A stretch of DNA of 64,000 bases from an uncultured Collinsella sp. (GTDB taxonomy: Bacteria > Actinomycetota > Coriobacteriia > Coriobacteriales > Coriobacteriaceae). How positions within the stretch are numbered: position 1 is the stretch's first letter; each line of letters opens with the position of its first letter. This document shows, in pieces, positions 8,650 to 17,307 of the stretch. A program made the position numbers and the translations under genes. The stretch is from positions 1 through 64,000 of the forward strand of contig URMZ01000005.1 of assembly GCA_900549025.1 (NCBI GenBank). Reading direction: 5' to 3'. A model generated the notes under the pieces. That model saw nothing but the letters and a program-made list of their open reading frames with translations. It made no database searches and was not told where the DNA came from.

Positions 8650-9753
8650 TTGTCTACTAACGCCTCTGGCAGCCCTGTTCTGTCGCTGCTTATTCCCATT
8701 TACAATGTTCAGCGCTACCTGCGCGAGTGCCTCGATTCCGCCCTGGCGCAGACGCTCAAGGATATTGAGATCATCTGCATTAACGACGGGTCGACCGACA
8801 ACTCGCCGGCGATTATCCGCGAGTATATGGAGCGCGATAGGCGCGTCAAGATGATCGACAAGGCCAACAGCGGCTACGGCGACTCGATGAACCACGGTCT
8901 GGAGATGGCGCGTGGCAAGTACGTTGGCATCTTGGAGTCCGATGACTTTATGGCGCCCGACGCACTCGAAAAGCTTGTCTCGGCCGCCGATAGCAATAAT
9001 GCCGACTTTGCGAAGGCGAACTTTGATTTCTACTGGTCTAAGCCCGAGGAGCGCCGTTCGCTGCACGAGATGTTTAAGGCCAAGGACTGCGGTAAGCCGG
9101 TGCACCCGAGCGACACGACGCAGTTCTTTAAGCAGAAACCGTCGATTTGGTCGGCTGTGTACCGTCGCGATTTTCTTGAGCGCAACGGCATCAAGTTCTT
9201 GCCGACTCCGGGAGCATCCTTTCAGGACACGTCGTTTGCCTTTAAGGTGATTGCCTGCGCCGACAAGGCCGTTTACCTGCACGATGCCGTGCTTTCGTAT
9301 CGTCAGGACAACGAGAACTCCTCGGTCAATTCTTCGGCTAAGGTCTTTTGCGTCAATACCGAGTATGCCGAGATCGAACGTTGGATCCGAGAGGATTTTG
9401 CCCGCGATCACGCAAGCGATGACGTCGCGCGCATGCTCAAGTTCAATCAGCTCATTAAGTACGACTCGTATATGTGGAACTATGTGCGCTTGGCGCCTAA
9501 GTTCTATAAGGAGTTCCTGGCTCAGATGGCCAAGGAATTTCAGGCGGCCTTGGATGCCGGGGACTTTTCGCTTGACGACCTCAAGCCGTGGAAGCGCGCG
9601 AACCTCGCTGCCATCCTCAAAGATCCTGAGGGCTGGGTTGACGAGCATCCGAGTTTTGCGACGGATGGTGCCTTGGGGCGTGCTAAGTATTACGCCTCGG
9701 TTGGAGGCCCAGGTGTGGTCGCCGCCTTCCTCATCGAATCGCTGAGGGGGTAG
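8650..9753 (+). CDS. GT2 glycosyltransferase (paralogue A)
   Basis: A 367-residue GT2 enzyme. LLIPIYNVQRYLREC opens the GT-A fold, INDGSTDNSP binds nucleotide and LESDDFM carries the metal-binding aspartates; the rest is an accessory region with KPSIWSAVYRRDF and SYRQDNENSSVNS. The start is TTG 8650, supported by AAGGAG at 5 bases; no ATG fits the domain start. The first 100 residues and the underlying DNA are almost the same as in the gene at 10875, which points to recent duplication. It probably adds one sugar to an envelope glycan; donor and acceptor unknown. Confidence 0.9.
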   Translation: MSTNASGSPVLSLLIPIYNVQRYLRECLDSALAQTLKDIEIICINDGSTDNSPAIIREYMERDRRVKMIDKANSGYGDSMNHGLEMARGKYVGILESDDFMAPDALEKLVSAADSNNADFAKANFDFYWSKPEERRSLHEMFKAKDCGKPVHPSDTTQFFKQKPSIWSAVYRRDFLERNGIKFLPTPGASFQDTSFAFKVIACADKAVYLHDAVLSYRQDNENSSVNSSAKVFCVNTEYAEIERWIREDFARDHASDDVARMLKFNQLIKYDSYMWNYVRLAPKFYKEFLAQMAKEFQAALDAGDFSLDDLKPWKRANLAAILKDPEGWVDEHPSFATDGALGRAKYYASVGGPGVVAAFLIESLRG

Positions 9754-9759
9754 GTCGGC

Positions 9760-10800
9760 ATGGGAGAGGCCTCGTGTCCTAAAGCTACCATTGTCGTCCC
9801 CGTTTACAACTCTGCGCGCTCCATTCAGCGATGCGTTGATTCGCTGTTGGCCCAGTCCGAGCGCTCGATTCAGGTTGTCTGCGTCAACGACGGGTCGACT
9901 GATGATTCGTTGAACGTGTTGCGCCAGATCGCGCAGGCTGACGATCGCGTACTGGTGATTGACCAGGAAAATGCGGGTGTCTCGTGTGCTCGAAATGCCG
10001 GTATCGATGTCGCCGAGGGCGAGACCGTCTTTTTTGTGGACGCCGACGATTACATCGATGCCCAGACGGTCGAGCGCGTGCTGCATGCCATGGAGTCTGC
10101 GGATGCCGAGGCCGCCGTTTTTGGCGGCGTCTGTGAACCTGCCGATGCTGCCCCCAAACGTGTCCAGCAACTCATGAGCCCCAAAGCTGGCACCTTCGGC
10201 GCCCGTGATCCCCAACTGCTGTTCCATTCGAATGCGCAGCCCTATGCCTGCCGTGCGGCTTTTTCGCGCGAGCTGCTCAATCGCGAAGGCATTCGCTTCG
10301 CCCCCGGTCTGGCTTTGGGCGAGGACGTCGTCTTCCAATTTGCGGCTTATGCGCTTGCCCACAAGACCGTCGTCATGCCGGACAAGTTCTACCACTACGT
10401 GATGGAGAGCGAATCGGCGACGCACGAGTTCAACAGTGTCGAGGCTCGCGCCAAAAAGCTCGATGCCCATATGAGAATGCTCGAGGAGGTCTTGGAGGAC
10501 TGGGCGGGCTACGGTCTTATGGACCTGTGTCCCGGCGAGCTGATCACCTGGTTCCTGGACCTTATCGTGTTTGATTTGGCGCGCTTGGATTCCGATGACT
10601 TCCATCGCGTGGCGGCTCGCGTCAACATGGACCTCACGACGTTTTTGGGAACGGAGTGGGCGGATATGCCTGCTAAGGGCGCCGTTCGCCGTGTTGCCCA
10701 CAAGCTCGTTGCGGCGACCCCGGGCGTTTCGATGGCAGATGCCACGCTGTTCTATCTTTCGACTCGCGGTCTCAAAGCCTGCCTGGAGCGCTTTATATAA
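9760..10800 (+). CDS. GT2 glycosyltransferase
   Basis: A 346-residue GT2 enzyme: TIVVPVYNSARSI, VNDGSTDDS, NAGVSCARNAGI and FVDADDYID define the donor-binding half with its metal-binding aspartates. It follows paralogue A by 6 bases and is likely co-translated. The C-terminal half, with ALGEDVVFQFAAY, matches the EpsH/EpsJ-type capsular transferases. Donor sugar not predictable. Confidence 0.9.
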   Translation: MGEASCPKATIVVPVYNSARSIQRCVDSLLAQSERSIQVVCVNDGSTDDSLNVLRQIAQADDRVLVIDQENAGVSCARNAGIDVAEGETVFFVDADDYIDAQTVERVLHAMESADAEAAVFGGVCEPADAAPKRVQQLMSPKAGTFGARDPQLLFHSNAQPYACRAAFSRELLNREGIRFAPGLALGEDVVFQFAAYALAHKTVVMPDKFYHYVMESESATHEFNSVEARAKKLDAHMRMLEEVLEDWAGYGLMDLCPGELITWFLDLIVFDLARLDSDDFHRVAARVNMDLTTFLGTEWADMPAKGAVRRVAHKLVAATPGVSMADATLFYLSTRGLKACLERFI

Positions 10801-10874
10801 TTCCAAGCGCTGCCGCCCGCCGCAACCCGGCTGCTAAAATAACCCTGTTACACGCTATTCAACAGGAGGTTCTC

Positions 10875-11993
10875 TTGCAGAACTCTGATACCCCTAAAGT
10901 TTCGCTGCTTGTTCCCATTTGCAATGTCGAACGCTACCTGCGCGAGTGCCTCGATTCTGCCGTGACTCAGACGCTCAAGGACATCGAGATCATCTGCATT
11001 AACGACGGGTCGACCGACAGCTCGCCGGCGATTATCCGCGAGTACATGGAGCGCGACTCCCGTGTCAAGATGATCGACAAAGCCAACAGCGGCTACGGCG
11101 ACTCGATGAACCGCGGCCTGGAGATGGCGCGCGGTGAGTACGTGGGCATCCTTGAGTCCGACGACTTTATGTTTGAGGATTCGCTCCAAAAGCTGGTCGC
11201 CAAGGCCGATGCTGAGCATGCCGATGTGGTGAAGGGCGACTTTTACCTGTATTGGTCCACGCCCAGCGAACGCCGTGAGCTGTTTGGGATTATCGACGAG
11301 CATATGACGGGCGCCGCGTATCGCCCCGTCGATCGCCCGGGAATTTTCTACCGCAAACCTTCCATTTGGTCGGCTATCTATCGACGCGAGTTCCTCAACG
11401 ACAATCAGGTTCGCTTTCTCTCCACGCCGGGCGCCTCGTATCAGGACGCAGGCTTTAACTTTAAGGTTTGGGCTTGCGCCGAGCGTGCCGCGTTTATTGC
11501 GGACCCCATTTTGTGCTATCGCCAGGATAACGAGAAGAGCTCCGTTAATTCGCCCAACAAGGTGTTTTGCGTATGCGACGAATATGCCGAGATGCAGCGC
11601 TTTTTGGATGAGCGCCCCGAGCTCAAGGCTCAGCTCCAGGGGATTTTAATGCGCATGAAGGTCGATACGTATCGTTGGAATGACGAGCGTTTGGTCGATG
11701 AGCTGCGCGAGCAGTTTTGGCAGAAGGCCTCGCCCGAGCTCAAGGCCGATTGGGATGCTGGTCGCTTTGATCTGTCGCTGTTCGACCCGCGTGGCGAGAC
11801 CGACTTGCGCCTGATGGTCAAGTCGCCCCGCGCCTATATCGATTCGCGCTTTGACTTTAAGAAGCCGGGTAAGCTCAATACGTTTAAGCATTACTTTAAG
11901 ATTGGCGGCCTGCCGCTGGTCTGGCGCGTGCTGACGTATCAGCGCACCTACGGCGACAACCCACACCCTGATGACGTTCCGGTCGCACAGTAG
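10875..11993 (+). CDS. GT2 glycosyltransferase (paralogue B)
   Basis: A 372-residue GT2 enzyme, paralogue of the gene at 8650. It shares VERYLRECLDSA, INDGSTDSSPAII and a GILESDDFMF metal site, and later KPSIWSAIYRREF and CYRQDNEKSSVNS. It starts at TTG 10875 with AGGAGG 5 bases upstream, the same unusual start type as paralogue A. Divergence is concentrated in the acceptor-side half, so the two copies probably use the same donor with different acceptors (inference). Confidence 0.9.
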   Translation: MQNSDTPKVSLLVPICNVERYLRECLDSAVTQTLKDIEIICINDGSTDSSPAIIREYMERDSRVKMIDKANSGYGDSMNRGLEMARGEYVGILESDDFMFEDSLQKLVAKADAEHADVVKGDFYLYWSTPSERRELFGIIDEHMTGAAYRPVDRPGIFYRKPSIWSAIYRREFLNDNQVRFLSTPGASYQDAGFNFKVWACAERAAFIADPILCYRQDNEKSSVNSPNKVFCVCDEYAEMQRFLDERPELKAQLQGILMRMKVDTYRWNDERLVDELREQFWQKASPELKADWDAGRFDLSLFDPRGETDLRLMVKSPRAYIDSRFDFKKPGKLNTFKHYFKIGGLPLVWRVLTYQRTYGDNPHPDDVPVAQ

Positions 11994-12005
11994 GAGCGAG
12001 TGACT

Positions 12006-13073
12006 ATGGCTAACCCCAAGATTTCCGTTGTCGTTCCCATCTATAAGGTGGAGGAGTGCCTGACCTGGTGCCTGGACTCCCTGCTTGCGCAGGACATGCC
12101 CGATTGGGAGGGCGTGCTGGTCAACGATGGCTCGCCGGATGGCTCGCGCGATATTGCGGCTGCCTATTGCGAAAAGGACGCGCGCTTTACCCTGGTCGAT
12201 AAGGAGAACGGTGGCCTGTCGAGTGCACGTAATGCCGGCATCGCTGCGTCCACGGCGCCTATCGTCGCGTTCTTGGATTCCGACGACCGCTTTACGCCCG
12301 ATGCATGCCGCGTGATCGTCGATGCCTTTGAGCGCGAGGACTGCGACGTTTTGACCTTTGGCGCGAACCCGTATCCGCTGGAGGCGGGGTATCCGTGGCT
12401 TAACTATGTGCTGAGCCCGCGCGATGTGTCGTTTGAAGGCTATAGCTCCGATCTGCTGTTTAAGGAAGCATCTCGCCCCTTTGCATGGCGCACCGCCTGC
12501 AAGCGTGAGTTTTTGCTGGGCAACGGGATCGTGTTCGACGAAACCGTTAAGTATGGTGAGGACCAGGTCTTCGATTTTGCCGTGTACGGTCGTTCGCGCA
12601 AGACCGCGCTTATCTCGAACAAGCTGTATGACTACCGCGTGGCGCGCAAGGGTTCGCTCATGGACACCATGCGCTACGACGACGAGACACGTCTGCTGGA
12701 GCACGTGAAGATTTACTCCGCGGTGCTGGCTGACTGGCAGCGCGACGGTCTTGATGTCCAACATGCCGATGACCTGGCATATTTCCTCTGCGATCTTGTG
12801 CTGTACGATGCGCTCAGGCTTCTGGGTACGGGCTGCGGCAAGGTGTTTGCTGCCGTTGCCGCAGCGCTTGCCGGTTCTGCCGTGGGCAACGATGCTGCGC
12901 TCGCACAATGCGCTTCTTCTGTTGCTGCTATGGTGCGTGCGGCGCTTACCAGCAAGGCCCCCAATGCCCGTGCGTGCAAAAAGCTCATGTTCGATTACGA
13001 CGTCTTGAGGTTTGGGCGCCTGGGTGCTTGCAAACGCATGGCAGCGAACGCCTTGGGAAAGCGAGAAGTGTAG
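12006..13073 (+). CDS. GT2 glycosyltransferase
   Basis: A 355-residue GT2 enzyme with SVVVPIYKVEECL, VNDGSPDGS, NGGLSSARNAGI and FLDSDDRF as nucleotide and metal-binding motifs and GEDQVFDFAVY in the acceptor half. ATG 12006 is preferred to GTG 12000 because GGAG then lies 9 rather than 3 bases away. It follows paralogue B by 12 bases, and its stop directly abuts the ATG of the next gene, so these genes form one operon. Confidence 0.9.
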   Translation: MANPKISVVVPIYKVEECLTWCLDSLLAQDMPDWEGVLVNDGSPDGSRDIAAAYCEKDARFTLVDKENGGLSSARNAGIAASTAPIVAFLDSDDRFTPDACRVIVDAFEREDCDVLTFGANPYPLEAGYPWLNYVLSPRDVSFEGYSSDLLFKEASRPFAWRTACKREFLLGNGIVFDETVKYGEDQVFDFAVYGRSRKTALISNKLYDYRVARKGSLMDTMRYDDETRLLEHVKIYSAVLADWQRDGLDVQHADDLAYFLCDLVLYDALRLLGTGCGKVFAAVAAALAGSAVGNDAALAQCASSVAAMVRAALTSKAPNARACKKLMFDYDVLRFGRLGACKRMAANALGKREV

Positions 13074-15560
13074 ATGAGTATCAAGCGTTTGGCACTTTGC
13101 CGCAGTCAGGGCCGTCTATTTGTGCTGCTTCGTTTTGCCGGTCAGGATGTCGCCGCGCTTATTGAGCGGGAGGGTTCTCAAGCGTTTGCCCATGCGACGA
13201 CAAGCGGTTCTTGTGTGCCGTCGCTGGTGCTCCCGGTCGATCATGGCCGTGTGCTGGCGCTTTGCCCTTTCGTTTCCGATTACGAGCGCGAGCTCGCCGT
13301 TTTGGTGCTTCCGTTTTTGGATGGCTCGTCGATGGATGTCGTTTTTGCATCCGGTGGCCAAAGGTTGGGCTCTATTCGCCTCGATAGCCGCGTGGCCAAA
13401 TTGGAATCCAAGATTAACTACAAAGCAAAGCCTGCGATGTGCGCGCTCGTTCGCGATGCGCAGCGCGGCGAGTGCTGCGGTCGCTACGAGATCGATGCCG
13501 TTCGTTATTTACCGGCAGATGAGGGCGCCGTCTGGCGCTATGAGGCCAAGTGGGCGGGAGATCCCCAGTGCGCCCCCGAGCTCCAGATCTTCGATACGCA
13601 CATGAATGCGATTGATGCCACCGTGCATATGTTTGAGTCACAGGTCGATGTTCTCCAGCAAAACGGATGTCGCGTCAATAAAACGTATCTGAGCGTTGAG
13701 ATGCCTCAGGATATACGAGATTTTGTCGCGATTGTGAGCGATCCCACGGAGCAGATCCAGAGCGGGTTTTGCGCCATGGATGGTCGCCTGTACAACGGCA
13801 TGGTCGACGACAGCTGGAACCGCATGAAGGATGCACGCGCTGACGACGCAGCTTATCGACGTTGGTTTGAGCAGCATCGCGCAAAGCCGGGCGATCTGGC
13901 GTGCCAGCGTGTCGCTTCGGCGGCCTTTGCCTATAGGCCGCTCGTGAGCATTGTGGTGCCGTGCTACAAGACCGATCGGGTCTACCTGCGCGAGCTGCTG
14001 GACTCGGTGCTAGCCCAGAGCTATGACAACTGGGAATTGCTGCTTATGGACGCCTCGCCCGAATGGGATGCGGTGGCCAATCTTGCGGCAAGTGCCAACG
14101 ACGAGCGCGTTCGTCGCATTGGGCTGCCCGGCAACGGCGGCATTGTGGTCAACACCAACGCAGGTATTGAGCAAGCGATGGGCGACTACATCGCGTTCTT
14201 GGACCATGACGACATTCTGGAACCGGACGCGTTATTCCAGTATGTTTCCGCGCTGAATAAGGCGGCCGAGGGCGAGCGTCCCCAGGTCCTGTTCTGCGAC
14301 GAGGACATGTTCCAGAAAGCAGGGGAGTGGGGCCAGCCGGTCTTTAAGACCAAGCTTAACGTCGACCTGCTCTATAGCCATAACTGCGTGACGCATTTCC
14401 TGATGGTGGAGAAGGCGCTCATCGATTGCATTGGCATATCGCCGGAAGACGTCGCGGGCGCCCAGGATTATGACCTGACGCTTCGCTGCCTTGCAGCGGG
14501 TGCGCGCTTTGAGCATATTGCGCACATGTTGTATCACTGGCGCGTGCATCCGGGGTCGACCGCCGACGGAACCGCCGACAGCAAACCGTATGCCATCGAG
14601 GCCGGGCGCCTGGCTCTGCAGCGCCACTTTGACTCGCTGGGCGTTCACGGAACGGTCGAGGAGACCGAGACGCCGTTTGTCTACCGCATGCGCTATGCGC
14701 TGCCGGAGCCTGCGCCGCTGGTGAGCATTGTGATCCCCACTAAGGACCACGTTGAGACGCTCGATGCCTGTGTGATGTCGATCGCCCAGAAAGCCACGTA
14801 TGCCAACTACGAGATCGTCTTGGTGGAGAACAACAGCGAAGACCCGGAGACGTTTGCGTATTACGAAACCCTGCCAGAGCGCGTGGCTGCAGCATCCAAA
14901 GGCAAGGGTATCGCGCGCGTTGTGTTCTGGCCGGGCGAGTTCAATTACTCCCAGATCATTAACTTTGGCGTTGAGCACGCTAAGGGCGATTATCTGTTGC
15001 TGCTTAATAACGATACCGAGGTCATAAGTCCCGACTTTATAGAAGAGATGATGGGGTATCTGCAGCGTCCCGATGCGGGCGTGGTGGGCGCCAAACTCTA
15101 CTTTGCCGATCATCTGGTGCAGCATGCCGGCATTTTGGTTGGCGTGCGTGGTGCACTTGCCCACGCCAACCAGGACTTCTCGGCAAAGCGCGAGGGCTAT
15201 CTTGCCCGTGCCGTGCGCCCGGGCAACTTTAGCGCCGTAACGGGTGCCTGCCAGATGGTCCGACGCGGCGAATTTGAGCAGGTCGGAGGCTATAACGAGG
15301 AATTCGCCGTCGGTTTTAACGACGCAGACTTTTGCCTGCGCGTGTGGGAGGCGGGCTACCGCACGATCTATACGCCCTATGCCGAGCTATACCACTACGA
15401 GTTCACCTCGCGCGGCAGGGAAGAGGCCAACGAGGAAAAACTGCGCCGCTGGAAGCGCGAGCAAGCGCTGTTCATTCAGCGCTGGCCTGAGTTCTTCCTC
15501 GATGGCGACCCGTGGCTCGGACCAAACCTATCCTCCGACAGTGAGTACTTCTCGTTTTAG
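13074..15560 (+). CDS. Large two-domain GT2 glycosyltransferase
   Basis: An 828-residue protein with an N-terminal beta-rich region (about 1-290) and two GT2 domains. Domain 1 (about 295-530) has SIVVPCYKTDRVYL and FLDHDDILEPDAL; domain 2 (about 545-800) has SIVIPTKDHVETLD, LLNNDTEVI and FNDADFCLRVWEAGY. The arrangement matches O-antigen and rhamnan-assembly transferases that polymerise or extend a chain. A paralogue of the same architecture lies at 42906-45332. The ATG immediately follows the preceding TAG, and the stop overlaps the convergent ATPase gene by 4 bases. Confidence 0.9.
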   Translation: MSIKRLALCRSQGRLFVLLRFAGQDVAALIEREGSQAFAHATTSGSCVPSLVLPVDHGRVLALCPFVSDYERELAVLVLPFLDGSSMDVVFASGGQRLGSIRLDSRVAKLESKINYKAKPAMCALVRDAQRGECCGRYEIDAVRYLPADEGAVWRYEAKWAGDPQCAPELQIFDTHMNAIDATVHMFESQVDVLQQNGCRVNKTYLSVEMPQDIRDFVAIVSDPTEQIQSGFCAMDGRLYNGMVDDSWNRMKDARADDAAYRRWFEQHRAKPGDLACQRVASAAFAYRPLVSIVVPCYKTDRVYLRELLDSVLAQSYDNWELLLMDASPEWDAVANLAASANDERVRRIGLPGNGGIVVNTNAGIEQAMGDYIAFLDHDDILEPDALFQYVSALNKAAEGERPQVLFCDEDMFQKAGEWGQPVFKTKLNVDLLYSHNCVTHFLMVEKALIDCIGISPEDVAGAQDYDLTLRCLAAGARFEHIAHMLYHWRVHPGSTADGTADSKPYAIEAGRLALQRHFDSLGVHGTVEETETPFVYRMRYALPEPAPLVSIVIPTKDHVETLDACVMSIAQKATYANYEIVLVENNSEDPETFAYYETLPERVAAASKGKGIARVVFWPGEFNYSQIINFGVEHAKGDYLLLLNNDTEVISPDFIEEMMGYLQRPDAGVVGAKLYFADHLVQHAGILVGVRGALAHANQDFSAKREGYLARAVRPGNFSAVTGACQMVRRGEFEQVGGYNEEFAVGFNDADFCLRVWEAGYRTIYTPYAELYHYEFTSRGREEANEEKLRRWKREQALFIQRWPEFFLDGDPWLGPNLSSDSEYFSF

Positions 15561-16534
15561 TGCGAAGTAATGCCAAGTTCCGGCAAAGTATCTTCAAGAG
15601 CCGCAAGAGCGGTGGGGTTCAAGTACTCCTCGTTCAAGCAGCTCTTGTCATATCGAAAACGTGTGTCTCGTGAGCATTCGATGAGTTCTGCAGTAAAGAA
15701 CTTCTCCCAGCTAAAGAACTTTGAGCTTTCGATATGTTCAGCGGGGTTAAGCAGCATGTCCTTAATGTGTTTGCTGTTGAATAATCCCGACTTCAACACG
15801 AGCCATTCAAACGATTCCGGTAGGAATAGCTTGATGTTCTTTCGGCGCAATAGAGCAGCTGCTTCCGCAATTTCTGGTCCAAAGGCGGCGCCGTCGGCAA
15901 TCACGAGGATGTCGTTTTCCGGTGCGTCCATAATGCAGTTGCAAATGTTTGATTTTCCTCCCGCGCTGATGCACTTAATGCTGCTCTTTTTGCATAGCAA
16001 ACTGAAGAATTCGTAGCCCGAATTTGTGTCCTCGACGATGACAAGCTCGGGCCTCTCGCCTCTAAAATCAGTATCACCGTAAATACGATATGTAGAGGTG
16101 TAGACACGAGAGTAAACGGGATACTTCGTTGTGGTTCGGTTGGTGTTCTTAAGACCGTAGATTTCATCAACGCTATAGGGCAGTTGACGCAGTGACTCTC
16201 TGGCGACGATTACGTAGTAGTTTGAGCTACGTTTTGCTTCATGGGCAAATTCTCTTGATCGAACAAAAGTATTGCCCTCATCAATAAAAACAATACTGCT
16301 GGAAATTTCTTGGAGATCTCTGCGCCAATATTTTCCAGATATTGTTTTACAGGGCACTTTGCAACTTACTGTTACGCCGCTTTGTGCCCCAAGATCTTCG
16401 TGAGCTGCCACCATTTCAAGCAAAGTTGTCTTGCCTGTAGCACTGTTGCCTTGGATGATGGTCAGATTTCGATTGATGGTCAGTTTAAACTGAACCCGGT
16501 TATTTTGAATAGTTACCTTGTATGATCCGCGCAT
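15557..16534 (-). CDS. ATPase with TOPRIM-like C-terminus, partner of DUF4869-like protein (copy 1)
   Basis: A 325-residue protein of unknown function. The N-terminal half is a P-loop ATPase: GNSATGKTT (Walker A, about 30-38) and SSIVFIDEG (Walker B with Asp-Glu), then SSNYYVIVARE as a sensor-like strand. There is no ABC signature and no coiled coil. The C-terminal half has LVIVEDTNSGYEFF, ISAGGKSNI and ILVIADGAAFG, an order of E-strand, GGKSN and D-strand reminiscent of OLD/DUF4435 TOPRIM folds, then the conserved LPESFEWLVLKSG. ATG 16534 is used since GGGAG lies 8 bases before it and it overlaps the upstream stop by one base. Paralogue at 46976-47950. Confidence 0.7.
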   Translation of the reverse strand: MRGSYKVTIQNNRVQFKLTINRNLTIIQGNSATGKTTLLEMVAAHEDLGAQSGVTVSCKVPCKTISGKYWRRDLQEISSSIVFIDEGNTFVRSREFAHEAKRSSNYYVIVARESLRQLPYSVDEIYGLKNTNRTTTKYPVYSRVYTSTYRIYGDTDFRGERPELVIVEDTNSGYEFFSLLCKKSSIKCISAGGKSNICNCIMDAPENDILVIADGAAFGPEIAEAAALLRRKNIKLFLPESFEWLVLKSGLFNSKHIKDMLLNPAEHIESSKFFSWEKFFTAELIECSRDTRFRYDKSCLNEEYLNPTALAALEDTLPELGITSH

Positions 16535-16983
16535 CAGGAGTTCTCCCTTAGGCATTTTCCAGCTATGGGGACAAGGTCAAACATCGTGTGAACGACATCG
16601 CCTGTGTTCGCAATGGCAGCCGTGAATTTGCCGTTTCCGAAATCCATTAAATGGTAGAGATTGATTGTTAGATCCTTTTGCGCGGCGATCCTCAGAATCC
16701 AGTAGGCGCAATTATCACCGCAATTTGAGGCGTTATATATATTCTGCGGCATAAAGTACATAAGCAGTAGTGTTTTGGTGCCGCTGGATAGTTTCTCGGG
16801 AGGAATGACGCCTAGAATCTTGGTATCGATTGCATTGGGGCCTACCACGGTGCCTTTATCGATGGATTTAATGACTCTTTGGGCAAAGGAGTCTTGAAAC
16901 CACTGGGGCGAATAGACGTTATCGAAGTAAACCGACGTGTTGTAGATAACGTTTTCCATATCACCATAGTGAATTGTTAGCAC
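16534..16983 (-). CDS. DUF4869-like protein (copy 1)
   Basis: A 149-residue soluble protein without known function, recognised from memory as DUF4869-like. Landmarks shared with the copy at 46529 include YGDME-x-x-IYNTSVYF, an I-D-K/R-x-VV segment, KTLLLM, NASNCGDNCAYWIL and NLYHLMDFG. GTG 16983 is chosen because GGAG precedes it by 5 bases and the resulting VLTIHYGDM start matches the paralogue. Its stop overlaps the ATG of the ATPase gene by one base (TGATG), so translation is coupled and the two products likely act together. Confidence 0.75.
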   Translation of the reverse strand: MLTIHYGDMENVIYNTSVYFDNVYSPQWFQDSFAQRVIKSIDKGTVVGPNAIDTKILGVIPPEKLSSGTKTLLLMYFMPQNIYNASNCGDNCAYWILRIAAQKDLTINLYHLMDFGNGKFTAAIANTGDVVHTMFDLVPIAGKCLRENS

Positions 16984-17307
16984 GTTAGCTCCTTCGGCTT
17001 GCTGATTTGGCATTTAGTGAGATTGATTATATCGCAGCACATTAGGCGGGCGTTATCGGCCCGCGGTAGATGTGATTGATGACCAAGGTTTGTATTTTGT
17101 TGCTTTATTAATCAGTTCACTCGTTTAATCAGTTCGTTCATGCGCTAAGTTTGCCTTAGAAGCTATTTAGCGTAACGGTTGAGGTGTGGCGACTCATATT
17201 TAAATTGCAGTCACAAAGACACCTTTTATCGATTTCCCGTTGAAATACTGAATTGATAGTTTAAAAATAACTTAAGAGAGCCTTAAATCTCGGAAAAAGG
17301 ATGTCGT
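16984..17307. other. AT-rich divergent intergenic region with direct repeat
   Basis: No gene is seen here. The gap separates the leftward module from the rightward repeat-protein gene. It holds a small hairpin, GCGGGC/GCCCGC (about 17047-17066), and an 11-base direct repeat TTAATCAGTTC at 17108-17118 and 17125-17135, a possible regulator site. A weak promoter, TTGAAA (17240) with a TAAAAA -10 16 bases on, could serve the gene at 17308. Confidence 0.4.

Noticed and set aside
8467-10806. 779-codon minus-strand open frame over the GT2 genes
   Set aside because: Composition is shadow-like (Arg/His/Val-rich, no domain) and the plus strand encodes two clear GT2 enzymes with ribosome sites.
15557-16983. 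Classic ABC transporter or DNA-repair ATPase
   Set aside because: No ABC signature, no membrane partner and no coiled coil between Walker motifs.
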